A DNA stretch of 45,253 bases from an uncultured Clostridium sp. (lineage in GTDB: Bacteria; Bacillota; Clostridia; TANB77; CAG-508): NCBI GenBank assembly GCA_947302485.1, contig CAMYVO010000004.1, positions 1-45,253 on the forward strand, given 5' to 3'. The notes under the pieces are model-generated. The model made no database searches. It saw only the letters and a list, made by a program, of their open reading frames with translations, and was not told the DNA's origin. The position numbers and the translations under genes are program-made. Each line of letters opens with the position of its first letter. Within the stretch, counting starts at the first letter, position 1. Shown here piece after piece: positions 1-7,683 of this stretch.

Positions 1-66
1 GTTCACCTTTTTACACGAATTTTTAGGATGATAGTAATCCTTTTTATAGGTCACAAAGGAGGAAAA

Positions 67-2024
67 ATGTTTAAATTAGTATCAAATTATAATCCTACTG
101 GAGACCAACCAAAGGCAATAGAATATCTATCAAATGGAATAAAGGAAGGAAAGAAATTTCAGACTTTACTTGGTGTTACGGGTTCTCGGAAAAACTTTCA
201 CAATGGCAAATATAATTGAAAAAGTACAAAAACCAACACTCGTTTTAGCACACAATAAGACTCTTGCTGGACAATTATATTCCGAATTCAAAGAGTTCTT
301 CCCTCGGCAACAATGTAGAGTATTTTGTATCTTATTATGATTATTATCAACCAGAAGCCTACATAGCTTCTTCTGATACATATATAGAAAAAGATTCATC
401 TATTAATGATGAAATTGATAAATTAAGACATTCTGCAACAGCATCACTATTTGAAACAAAAGACGTAATTATAGTTGCATCAGTTTCTTGTATATATGGA
501 TTGGGAGATCCAATAGACTATGAAAATATGATAATATCTTTAAGACCTGGAATGATAAAATCAAGAAACGATATACTAAAAAAATTAGTAAATATGCAAT
601 ATACAAGAAATGAAATTGATTTTAAAAGAGGATGCTTTAGAGCAAAAGGAGATATAATCGAGATATATCCTTCTGATGAAAATGAAAAAGCAATTAGAGT
701 AGAACTATGGGGAGATGAAATAGAGAAAATATCTGAAATAAATCCGCTAACAGGAAAAACAATAAATCTAAGAAATCATGTTATGATATTTCCAAATTCA
801 CACTATGTTACAACATCAAGCAAAATGGAAAGAGCAATTTCAACAATAGAAGAGGAATTAGAAGAAAGAATAAAATATTTTAAAGATAAAAATAAGCTTA
901 TAGAGGCTCAAAGAATCGAAGAGAGAACCAACTTTGATATTGAAATGATGAAAGAAACAGGATTTTGTCAAGGAATAGAAAATTATTCAAGACATATTAG
1001 CGGTAGATTACCTGGTTCTCCTCCATTTACACTTTTTGATTATTTTCCAAACGATTTTTTGCTATTTATAGATGAATCACATGCAACTATTCCTCAAGTA
1101 AGAGCTATGTATAATGGAGATAGAGCAAGAAAAGAATCTCTTATAAAATATGGATTTAGATTACCATCAGCTTTAGATAATCGCCCTTTGAAATTTGATG
1201 AATTTGAAAAAAGAATCAATCAATGTATATTTGTTAGTGCAACTCCTGCAGACTATGAAAAAGAGCATTCAAAAGAGAATGTTGTAGAACAAATTATAAG
1301 GCCGACTGGTCTATTAGATCCAGAAATTGAAGTAAAACCAGTAGTAAATCAGATAGATGATTTAATTGAACAAATAAGACAAAGAGTTGAAGCTAAAGAA
1401 AGAGTTTTAGTTACCACTTTAACTAAGAAAATGGCAGAAGATTTATCATCATATTTAAGTGGCATAGATATAAAAGTTAGATACATGCATTCAGAAATAA
1501 AGGCTTTAGAAAGAATGGAAATAATACATGATCTTCGCACTGGTAAATTTGATGTTTTAGTTGGAATAAATCTATTAAGAGAAGGACTTGATATACCAGA
1601 AGTGTCTTTAGTTGCAATACTTGATGCAGATAAAGAAGGCTTTCTTCGTTCTGAAAGGTCTTTAATTCAAACAATTGGTAGAGCTGCAAGAAATACAAAT
1701 GGTAAGGTAATAATGTATGCTGATGAATTAACTGAAAGCATGGAAAAAGCAATTTCAGAAACCAATAGAAGAAGAAAATTACAAAAAGAATACAACGAAA
1801 AAAATGGCATTACTCCGCAAACAATTAAAAAAGATATTAGAGATACTATAAAAGCTTCAATTGTTGAAGATATACAAAGCGAATATGATATTAGTGCAGA
1901 TACAACTACAGAAGAAATTATAGATAAACTTACTAAAGAGATGCTTACTCATGCACAGAATATGGAATTCGAAAAAGCTGCTGAACTTAGAGATAAAATC
2001 AAAGATTTAGAAAATTTAAAATAA
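67..2024 (+). CDS. uvrB: UvrB, excinuclease ABC subunit B, read through two +1 frame breaks
   Basis: UvrB is the damage-verifying helicase-like subunit of the UvrABC nucleotide excision repair nuclease. Start chosen at 67 because AAAGGAGG lies just upstream; an in-frame ATG at 28 has no ribosome site. Residues 1-40 include the family N-terminus ([17 protein letters not shown]). The frame then breaks at CGG 187-189, inside the Walker A motif; skipping C187 restores G36-V-T-G-S-G-K-T43. A second break at CGG 305-307 is resolved by skipping C305 (residue 80 Gly). After that the chain is intact: [10 protein letters not shown] (hairpin region), FIDESHAT (motif II), QTIGRAARN (motif VI) and a C-terminal UVR motif ([12 protein letters not shown]). 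The reconstructed length of 651 residues is normal for the family. No other damage is visible, so I infer a working gene that needs two +1 shifts rather than a pseudogene. Only 66 bases precede it, so its promoter is not fully in view. Confidence 0.93.
187..189 (+). other. +1 recoding site 1: in-frame CGG in uvrB Walker A
   Basis: Read from ATG 67 the codons are GGT TCT CGG AAA. Skipping one C gives GGT TCT GGA AAA ACT TTC, the invariant G-S-G-K-T of the nucleotide-binding loop. The serine before and the lysine after are both fixed by the motif, so the shift point is defined to one codon. Without a shift translation ends at TGA 217-219. Confidence 0.85.
305..307 (+). other. +1 recoding site 2: in-frame CGG in uvrB
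   Basis: In the frame restored after site 1 the codons are TTC CCT CGG CAA. Skipping C305 gives CCT GGC AAC AAT GTA GAG TAT, which joins the expected FKEFFP segment to the conserved [16 protein letters not shown] segment. Without the shift translation stops at TGA after about eleven codons. Confidence 0.83.
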
Positions 2025-2051
2025 AAAACTCCACTGCCAAAGGCAATGGAG
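2019..2051 (-). terminator. Hairpin terminator of the minus-strand ORF, shared with uvrB
   Basis: Ten-base arms at 2029-2038 and 2042-2051 surround an AAA loop, with one G-U pair in the minus-strand RNA. On the minus strand the hairpin is followed by a T tract (2028 down to 2023), making it a canonical intrinsic terminator for the ORF ending at 2079. It also lies 4 bases after the uvrB stop but has no T tract in that direction. Confidence 0.75.
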
Positions 2052-2435
2052 ACTAATGCTGACGTATAGTTAACTTACTTACTTATAACGCGAAGCTATA
2101 ACAAAAAGTTCTTGTGCAAGTGTTATAATATGAGACTTAGGATATGTCTCAATAACACCACTAATATAATTATGAACAATAAGTGGTACGCCATCAGGAA
2201 AAGCATTTAACCAGCTTATTGAACATTTAGACATATTTTCTTTAAAAGAGGGAGCAGATGTAACTTTAAAGCCCGCATTAGCTAACTTTTTTTTCTCTGA
2301 TCCATAAAGAAGTTCGTTCTCTATAGACATTTCACCTCTTTCAGCTGCGATAAATAATTTGTTAAGCCGCTTATCATTGCGACTTGGATAACTCATGGGC
2401 ATAATTTCCTCCTGTAAAAGTATATCAGCATTAGT
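2052..2435. repeat. 11-base perfect inverted repeat bracketing the 107-aa ORF
   Basis: ACTAATGCTGA at 2052-2062 is matched by TCAGCATTAGT at 2425-2435; extended to 16 bases, 13 still match. The repeats lie just outside the ORF. They could be ends of a small inserted cassette or a long-range pairing in the transcript. No target duplication is obvious. Confidence 0.5.
2079..2402 (-). CDS. Hypothetical 107-aa protein, foreign-looking codon use
   Basis: I do not recognise the family. The start at 2402 is supported by AGGAGG five bases upstream on the minus strand, a promoter at 2533-2505 and a terminator at 2051-2019, so it is a complete one-gene unit between uvrB and lepA. The protein is soluble, mildly basic at the N-terminus (PSRNDKRLNKLFIAAERGE), with no signal peptide or membrane segment. 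Codon use differs from the neighbours: CGC, CGG, CGT and CCC appear within a short ORF. Its codon 12 is the only in-frame CGG in the window that is not at a frame break (AAG CGG CTT), and a +1 shift there would truncate the protein. An 11-base inverted repeat (2052-2062 and 2425-2435) brackets the ORF. I infer recent acquisition. The coding call is good; the function is unknown. Confidence 0.65.
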   Translation of the reverse strand: MPMSYPSRNDKRLNKLFIAAERGEMSIENELLYGSEKKKLANAGFKVTSAPSFKENMSKCSISWLNAFPDGVPLIVHNYISGVIETYPKSHIITLAQELFVIASRYK

Positions 2436-2441
2436 TTTAAT

Positions 2442-2496
2442 GGTAAACAGTTGGCAACAAGTAGAATACTTAGTTGCTATATAAAATACATTTACC
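2442..2496 (-). other. Structured 5' leader of the minus-strand ORF
   Basis: A nested hairpin lies in the roughly 95-base untranslated leader. Inner arms are 2454-2463 and 2467-2477 with a three-base loop and one bulged base. An outer pair, GGTAAA 2442-2447 with TTTACC 2491-2496, closes the structure. It has no T tract, so it is not a terminator. Its role is unknown; it may be a regulatory leader. Confidence 0.4.
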
Positions 2497-2504
2497 GTAT
2501 AACA

Positions 2505-2533
2505 ATTATAGCATATTATGTTAAATAAATCAA
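2505..2533 (-). promoter_or_regulatory. Sigma-A promoter of the minus-strand ORF
   Basis: On the minus strand TTGATT (2533-2528) is followed after 17 bases by TATAAT (2510-2505), with an extended -10 TGC just before it. Transcription would start near 2498. Confidence 0.6.
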
Positions 2534-2554
2534 TAAATGGCTGAAATTATAATA

Positions 2555-2583
2555 TTGCCTTTAAAAAATATATATGGTAAAAT
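2555..2583 (+). promoter_or_regulatory. Sigma-A promoter of lepA
   Basis: TTGCCT 2555-2560, 17-base spacer, TAAAAT 2578-2583 with an extended TGG before the -10. It lies 25 bases before the lepA start and its AGGAGG site. Confidence 0.6.
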
Positions 2584-2608
2584 ATCAGCAGAATAATAGG
2601 AGGAATCA

Positions 2609-4421
2609 ATGTCAGATAAACAAAAATTTATTAGAAATTTTAGCATTATTGCACATATAGATCATGGAAAATCAACACTCGCTGATAGATTAATTGAGAT
2701 GACAGGAGTACTTTCCGAAAGGGAAATGCAGTCACAAGTACTAGATAATATGGAACTTGAAAAAGAAAGAGGAATTACTATAAAATCACAAGCTGTAAGA
2801 ATGAAATATAAGGCAAAAGATGGTAATGAATATGTATTAAATTTAATAGATACACCGGGACATGTTGATTTTAATTATGAAGTATCAAGAAGTTTAGCGG
2901 CGTGTGATGGTGCCGTGCTTGTTGTAGATTCATCACAAGGAGTAGAGGCACAAACACTTGCAAATGTTTATTTAGCCTTAGATAATAATTTGGAAATAGT
3001 ACCTGTGTTAAATAAAATAGATTTGCCAAATGCAAGACCAGATGAAGTAAAAAATGAAATAGAGGAAATTATTGGAATTGATTGTTCGGATGCTCCATAC
3101 ATTTCTGCAAAATCAGGATTAAATGTTGAAGAAGTTTTAGACCAAATAGTTAATAAAATTCCACCACCAGAAGGTAATGAAAATGCACAAACAAAATGCT
3201 TGATTTTTGATTCATATTACGATAACTATAAAGGAGCAATTGCATATGTAAGAGTTGTTGATGGAAAAGTAATGCCTGGAGATGAAATAAAACTAATGGC
3301 TACAAATAAGGTGTTTACAGTTACAGAAGTTCGGATATTTTGAACCAGGCGAATATATCCAATCAGGTGAAATTTTAGCTGGCGAAGTAGGTTATATAGC
3401 TGCAAGCATTAAAAATTTATCGGATATTCATGTTGGAGATACTATTACTTTAAACAACAATCCTGCAAATGAGCCTTTAAAAGGATATAAAAAAGTAAAT
3501 CCAATGGTATACTGTGGGCTTTATCCTATGGACGGTAGTGACTATGAAAATTTAAAAGTAGCTTTAGAAAAATTAAAATTAAATGATGCTGCTTTAGAAT
3601 ATGAACCAGAAACTTCTGCTGCACTTGGATTTGGATTTAGATGTGGCTTTTTAGGATTATTACATTTAGAAATTATTGAAGAAAGATTAGATAGAGAGTT
3701 TGACTTAAGTTTAATTACAACATCTCCATCTGTTATATATAAAGTTCATAAAACTAATGGAGAAACCATTGAATTATACAATCCATCTGATTTACCTTCA
3801 TCTCAAGAGATAGCATATATGGAAGAGCCTATGGTAAATGCAGAAATATTAACACCAAAAGAATATGTTGGCAATATTATGGAAATATGTCAAAATAGAC
3901 GTGGAAAATATATTGACATGAAATATTTAGATGAAAACAGAGTTACACTTATATATGAAATGCCGTTAAATGAAATAATATATGATTTTTTTGATAATTT
4001 AAAATCAAAAACAAAAGGATATGCTTCATTTGACTATGAGTTTAAAGAATATGTTCAATCAGATTTGGTTAAATTAGACATACATGTTAATGGAGAAGGA
4101 GTTGATGCATTATCGTTTATTGTTCATAAAGATAATGCATATCCAAGAGGTAAAAAGATGGTAGAAAAATTAAAGACAGTGATTCCAAGACAATTATTTG
4201 CAATTCCGCTTCAGGCTGTAATAGGAGGAAAAATAATTGCAAGAGAAACAATTTCCGCTATGAGAAAAGATGTCTTAGCAAAATGTTATGGTGGCGATAT
4301 TACAAGAAAGAAAAAACTCCTAGAAAAACAAAAAAAAGGTAAAAAAAAGATGAGACAAATAGGAAATGTTGAGATGCCACAGGATGCATTTTTATCTGTT
4401 CTCAAATTAGATGATGAATAA
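2609..4421 (+). CDS. lepA: LepA (elongation factor 4), read through one +1 frame break
   Basis: LepA/EF4 is a translational GTPase related to EF-G that acts on stalled or mis-translocated ribosomes and in ribosome assembly. Visible features: G1 AHIDHGKST (15-23), [14 protein letters not shown], then domains II and III, the EF-G-like C-terminal fold and the LepA-specific tail ending near [16 protein letters not shown]. The frame breaks at CGG 3332-3334; skipping C3332 gives [12 protein letters not shown] (Gly 242) and a 603-residue protein, the normal size. In frame 0 a TGA follows two codons later. No other disruption is seen. The ribosome site AGGAGG and a good promoter precede the gene. I infer it is expressed by +1 shifting. 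Control of a factor that acts on stalled ribosomes by a stall-dependent shift would resemble prfB autoregulation, but that is speculation. Confidence 0.93.
3332..3334 (+). other. +1 recoding site 3: in-frame CGG in lepA
   Basis: From ATG 2609 the codons are GAA GTT CGG ATA TTT TGA. Skipping C3332 gives GAA GTT GGA TAT TTT GAA CCA, matching the VTEVG-F-P segment of LepA domain II. Confidence 0.85.
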
Positions 4422-4436
4422 ATTTATTGTAAACTA

Positions 4437-4465
4437 TTGACTTCTTTATTATTCGGGAGTTATAT
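4437..4465 (+). promoter_or_regulatory. Candidate promoter of rlmB
   Basis: TTGACT 4437-4442, 17-base spacer, TTATAT 4460-4465, 35 bases before the gene. The -10 is weak. Confidence 0.4.
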
Positions 4466-4500
4466 GTGTTATTATTATATAAATAATTAGGGAGAGTATA

Positions 4501-5262
4501 ATGAAAAATAATGATATAAAAAACTATGAAGACAAAATAGAAGGAAGAAATTCTGTACTTGAGCTATTAGAATCAGGAAAAGATATTAATAAAATATTTA
4601 TCCAAAAAGGCGAAAGACATGGTTCAATAAATAAAATTATACAGATTGCAAAAAATAATAGAATAGTTACTGTAGAAGTCGATAAAAATAAATTAGATGA
4701 AATAAGTCAAACACACAATCATCAAGGTGTAATAGCAATTGTTCCACCATTTGATTATTGTGAAATTGAAGATATTTTGGAAGATGCACGAGATAAAAAT
4801 GAAACACCATTTATAGTAATTCTTGATGGAATAGAAGATCCTCATAATTTAGGATCAATCATCAGAAGTGCTGAAACCGCTGGAGTACATGGAATAATTA
4901 TACCTAAAAGAAGGTCAGCAAGTATAAATAGTACTGTAAATAAAACATCTGCAGGTGCTGTACAATATATGAAAGTTGCGAGAGTAAATAATTTAAATGA
5001 CACAATAAAATATTTAAAAGAAAATGATATTTGGATTTGTGGCACAGATATAAATACAGATATTGAATATACAAAGCAAGATATGAAAATGCCTATTGCA
5101 ATAGTAATTGGTAGTGAAGGATTTGGAATGAGTAGACTTGTAAAAGAAAATTGTGATTTTCTTGTAAAAATACCAATGAAAGGAAAAATAAAGTCACTAA
5201 ATGCATCAGTATCAGCTGGGATTATAATGTACGAAATATTAAGACAAAGAAATTTTAGATAA
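4501..5262 (+). CDS. rlmB: RlmB-type 23S rRNA (guanosine-2'-O)-methyltransferase
   Basis: A SPOUT-fold (TrmH/SpoU) methyltransferase that 2'-O-methylates 23S rRNA, typically G2251 in the peptidyl-transferase region, using S-adenosylmethionine. The 253-residue chain has the N-terminal substrate-binding domain (EGRNSVLELL, 15-24) followed by the three SpoU motifs: LDGIEDPHNLGSIIRSAE (around 108-125), VIGSEGFGMSRLV, and IPMKGKIKSLNASVSAGIIM near the end, which forms the cofactor knot. GGGAGAG lies before the ATG. It stands alone between lepA and an unrelated gene. TrmH-type tRNA methyltransferases share these motifs, so the exact target is less certain than the family. Confidence 0.85.
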   Translation: MKNNDIKNYEDKIEGRNSVLELLESGKDINKIFIQKGERHGSINKIIQIAKNNRIVTVEVDKNKLDEISQTHNHQGVIAIVPPFDYCEIEDILEDARDKNETPFIVILDGIEDPHNLGSIIRSAETAGVHGIIIPKRRSASINSTVNKTSAGAVQYMKVARVNNLNDTIKYLKENDIWICGTDINTDIEYTKQDMKMPIAIVIGSEGFGMSRLVKENCDFLVKIPMKGKIKSLNASVSAGIIMYEILRQRNFR

Positions 5263-5328
5263 TTGTTGAAAAAAATAATATTTATTTATATAATTTTATT
5301 GTATGATTAATACAAAGGAGGAACATAT

Positions 5329-7128
5329 ATGAATAAAAGTAAAAGTAGAGTAATTCTTATAATTGCAATTATTCTAATTGTAATTTCTGCTATTGGAGCA
5401 ACAATTGCAGTATTGTATATAAATACAGATTTATTTAAAAGTGAAAAAGAATTATTTTATAAATATATGGTACAAAATGATAAAGTTAAAAAATTGATCA
5501 GTTTTTCAGAATTAGATGATTATATAAAGAAAAGTGATAGCATTGCACATGCATTTGATACTTCAATTAAATTATATGAAAACAATTCAGAAAATACTGC
5601 ATCGAATAATAATGAAGTAAACACGTTTAATATTCAAATAAATGGAAAAACAATGCCAGTAAATCAAGATAAATCAATAGATTTAAAACTTAAATATAAT
5701 GACACAGATTTATTTCATGCAAGTATGATAAAAAATAATGATTTATTTGGAATTTTATCTGAAGAGATTGTTACAAAATATGTTGCCATTGAAAATAATA
5801 ACCTTAAAGAGTTAGCAAAAAAAATAGGAATTGAAAATACAGATAATATACCAAATACTTTTAATACTAATATTTTTAATGAACTATTTAATCTTTCTGA
5901 AGAACAAAAAACAAATATTATTAATGTATATAAACCTATATTAATGGATAATATACCTGACAGTAATTTCACAAAGCAAAAAGATGTACCATTATTATTA
6001 AACAATAATAATATTTCTACAACAACATATTCATTAAAACTTAGCAATATAGAACTTAACAATTTAATAAAAAATATTTTAATAGCTTCTAAAAATAGTG
6101 AAGTTATTATAAATATAATAAAAGATAAAGCAAGAACATTAGGATATAACGAAAATGATTTGTCAGTAATAGTACAAACCTATCAAGATAATATACAAGA
6201 TATTTTAAATCATTTGAATATGGAAAATTCTGAAAATGAAGCGATTAGAATAGTTCTTTATACGTCAAACAAACAGCTATTAAAGACTGATGTTATGTTC
6301 GATGAAAGGACAATTTATGAGTTTATTTTTACTCAAAATGATTCACAAACTATTTTGAATGTTAATATGAATCAAAAAGACACAACAAATCAAATTATAA
6401 TACAAATTTCAAAATCTCTTACCGCGGATAAAAAAGAATTAGATATTACAATAAATGCTTCTGGTAATGATGAGCAAACCGAAATACTAGTTAAAGCAGA
6501 AAAAAATGGAGAACTAGAATCAAATGTAATAAAAAATACATTTTCACTTGGAATAAATAATAGACAGAGAACTTATAGAATAGATTATACAAATACTGAG
6601 AATTATACGGAAAATATTAATATTGAAAAACTTAATTCATCTAATTCTGTTACACTAAATAATTATCAAGGCGAAGATATAAAAAAATTATTAGAGGCAA
6701 TTGCGGGAAGAATGGAGCAAGTTATTCAAGAAAAAATTAATTTATTACAAAGCATGAATGCTTCACTTAACACTCCTTTTTCACTTTTCTTAAATTCTAC
6801 TAACGTTGTGGAACAAAGTGCAACCGCAATGACTTCATTAGAAATTCAAGCCTTTAATAGTCAATTCATGCCATATAGTAGTTCTGATGCAAAAGCAGGT
6901 GATGTAAAAGCATTAATTTCTTTAATAATTGCAAGTAATACAAGTTTTTCTGATGATTCTAGCAAACAAATATCATTAACATATGGACAATTTGTTGATG
7001 TTTCAAATCCACAAGAATTAAAAAATATTTCTGAAGCAATAAATACAACATTAAAATATAAAATTTCATTAAGTTATTCACAAGAAGGTATTGTTAATAA
7101 AATTATGATTGAGGAAAATGCTCAATAG
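5329..7128 (+). CDS. Hypothetical membrane-anchored extracytoplasmic protein, 599 aa
   Basis: I do not recognise this protein. Residues 1-7 are basic and polar, followed by one hydrophobic segment (about 8-30) with no cysteine lipobox, so it is probably a single-pass protein with most of the chain outside the cell. The remainder is rich in Asn, Ile, Lys and Ser, typical of AT-rich genomes, with long beta-prone stretches and no catalytic motif that I can identify. AAAGGAGG lies eight bases before ATG 5329. The gene is followed by mscL after a 75-base gap. A structural or cell-envelope role is plausible, but nothing in the sequence shows it. Confidence 0.75.
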   Translation: MNKSKSRVILIIAIILIVISAIGATIAVLYINTDLFKSEKELFYKYMVQNDKVKKLISFSELDDYIKKSDSIAHAFDTSIKLYENNSENTASNNNEVNTFNIQINGKTMPVNQDKSIDLKLKYNDTDLFHASMIKNNDLFGILSEEIVTKYVAIENNNLKELAKKIGIENTDNIPNTFNTNIFNELFNLSEEQKTNIINVYKPILMDNIPDSNFTKQKDVPLLLNNNNISTTTYSLKLSNIELNNLIKNILIASKNSEVIINIIKDKARTLGYNENDLSVIVQTYQDNIQDILNHLNMENSENEAIRIVLYTSNKQLLKTDVMFDERTIYEFIFTQNDSQTILNVNMNQKDTTNQIIIQISKSLTADKKELDITINASGNDEQTEILVKAEKNGELESNVIKNTFSLGINNRQRTYRIDYTNTENYTENINIEKLNSSNSVTLNNYQGEDIKKLLEAIAGRMEQVIQEKINLLQSMNASLNTPFSLFLNSTNVVEQSATAMTSLEIQAFNSQFMPYSSSDAKAGDVKALISLIIASNTSFSDDSSKQISLTYGQFVDVSNPQELKNISEAINTTLKYKISLSYSQEGIVNKIMIEENAQ

Positions 7129-7144
7129 ATATAAAAGGATTATG

Positions 7145-7173
7145 TTGATAATTGTCTAATAATATGATAATAT
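7145..7173 (+). promoter_or_regulatory. Promoter of mscL
   Basis: TTGATA 7145-7150, 17-base spacer, TAATAT 7168-7173 with an extended TGA, 30 bases before the mscL start. Confidence 0.5.
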
Positions 7174-7203
7174 TAATAAAAGTAAAATAAATGGAGGTAA
7201 TAT

Positions 7204-7653
7204 ATGAAGAAAAAAATTGATAAAGACGAATTAGTAAAAAAAGGTGGAAAAACATTTTCAGAATTTAAGGAGTTTATTTCAAAGGGAAATGTAATAGATT
7301 TAGCAATTGGTGTTATCATAGGAGCTGCATTTGGAAAAATTGTTTCATCAATAGTTGACGATATTTTAATGCCATTAATAGGAGTTTTAATTGGAGGAGT
7401 TAGTTTTTCTGACTTAAGCTTTAAAGTTGGAGATGCTGTAATTACGTATGGAAACTTTATCCAAAATGTAATCGATTTCTTAATTATAGCTGCATGTGTA
7501 TTCTTTTTAATTAAAACAATCGAAAGATTTACAAATAAAATAAAGAAAACAGACGAAGTTATAGAAAAAACTGTAGATGAAGTAAAAAAAGATGAAAGTA
7601 TACAATTACTTGAGGAAATTAGAGACATATTAAAAGATAAAAAAGAGGACTAA
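7204..7653 (+). CDS. mscL: MscL, large-conductance mechanosensitive channel
   Basis: MscL opens under membrane tension to release solutes during hypo-osmotic shock; it acts as a homopentamer in the cytoplasmic membrane. The signature N-terminal region [20 protein letters not shown] leads into TM1, with the pore-lining [21 protein letters not shown] pattern, a periplasmic loop ([20 protein letters not shown]), TM2 ([20 protein letters not shown]) and a charged C-terminal bundle helix. At 149 residues it is slightly longer than the E. coli protein because of N- and C-terminal charged extensions. GGAGG precedes the ATG by eight bases. Confidence 0.95.
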   Translation: MKKKIDKDELVKKGGKTFSEFKEFISKGNVIDLAIGVIIGAAFGKIVSSIVDDILMPLIGVLIGGVSFSDLSFKVGDAVITYGNFIQNVIDFLIIAACVFFLIKTIERFTNKIKKTDEVIEKTVDEVKKDESIQLLEEIRDILKDKKED

Positions 7654-7683
7654 ATAACAACTATTGAAATAAAGGAAATGAAT

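Noticed and set aside
28..66. Upstream in-frame ATG for uvrB at 28
   Set aside because: No ribosome site before it, whereas AAAGGAGG fits ATG 67 and family N-termini begin there.
264..305. TTG start giving a separate 586-aa UvrB ORF at 264
   Set aside because: The first 14 residues do not match UvrB, while the other frame does up to the CGG at 305. The apparent start is an artefact of the frame break.
3081..3425. Other TCGG strings in lepA (3086 and 3420)
   Set aside because: Both are TCG GAT (Ser-Asp) in the correct frame, so CGG is out of phase and no break occurs.
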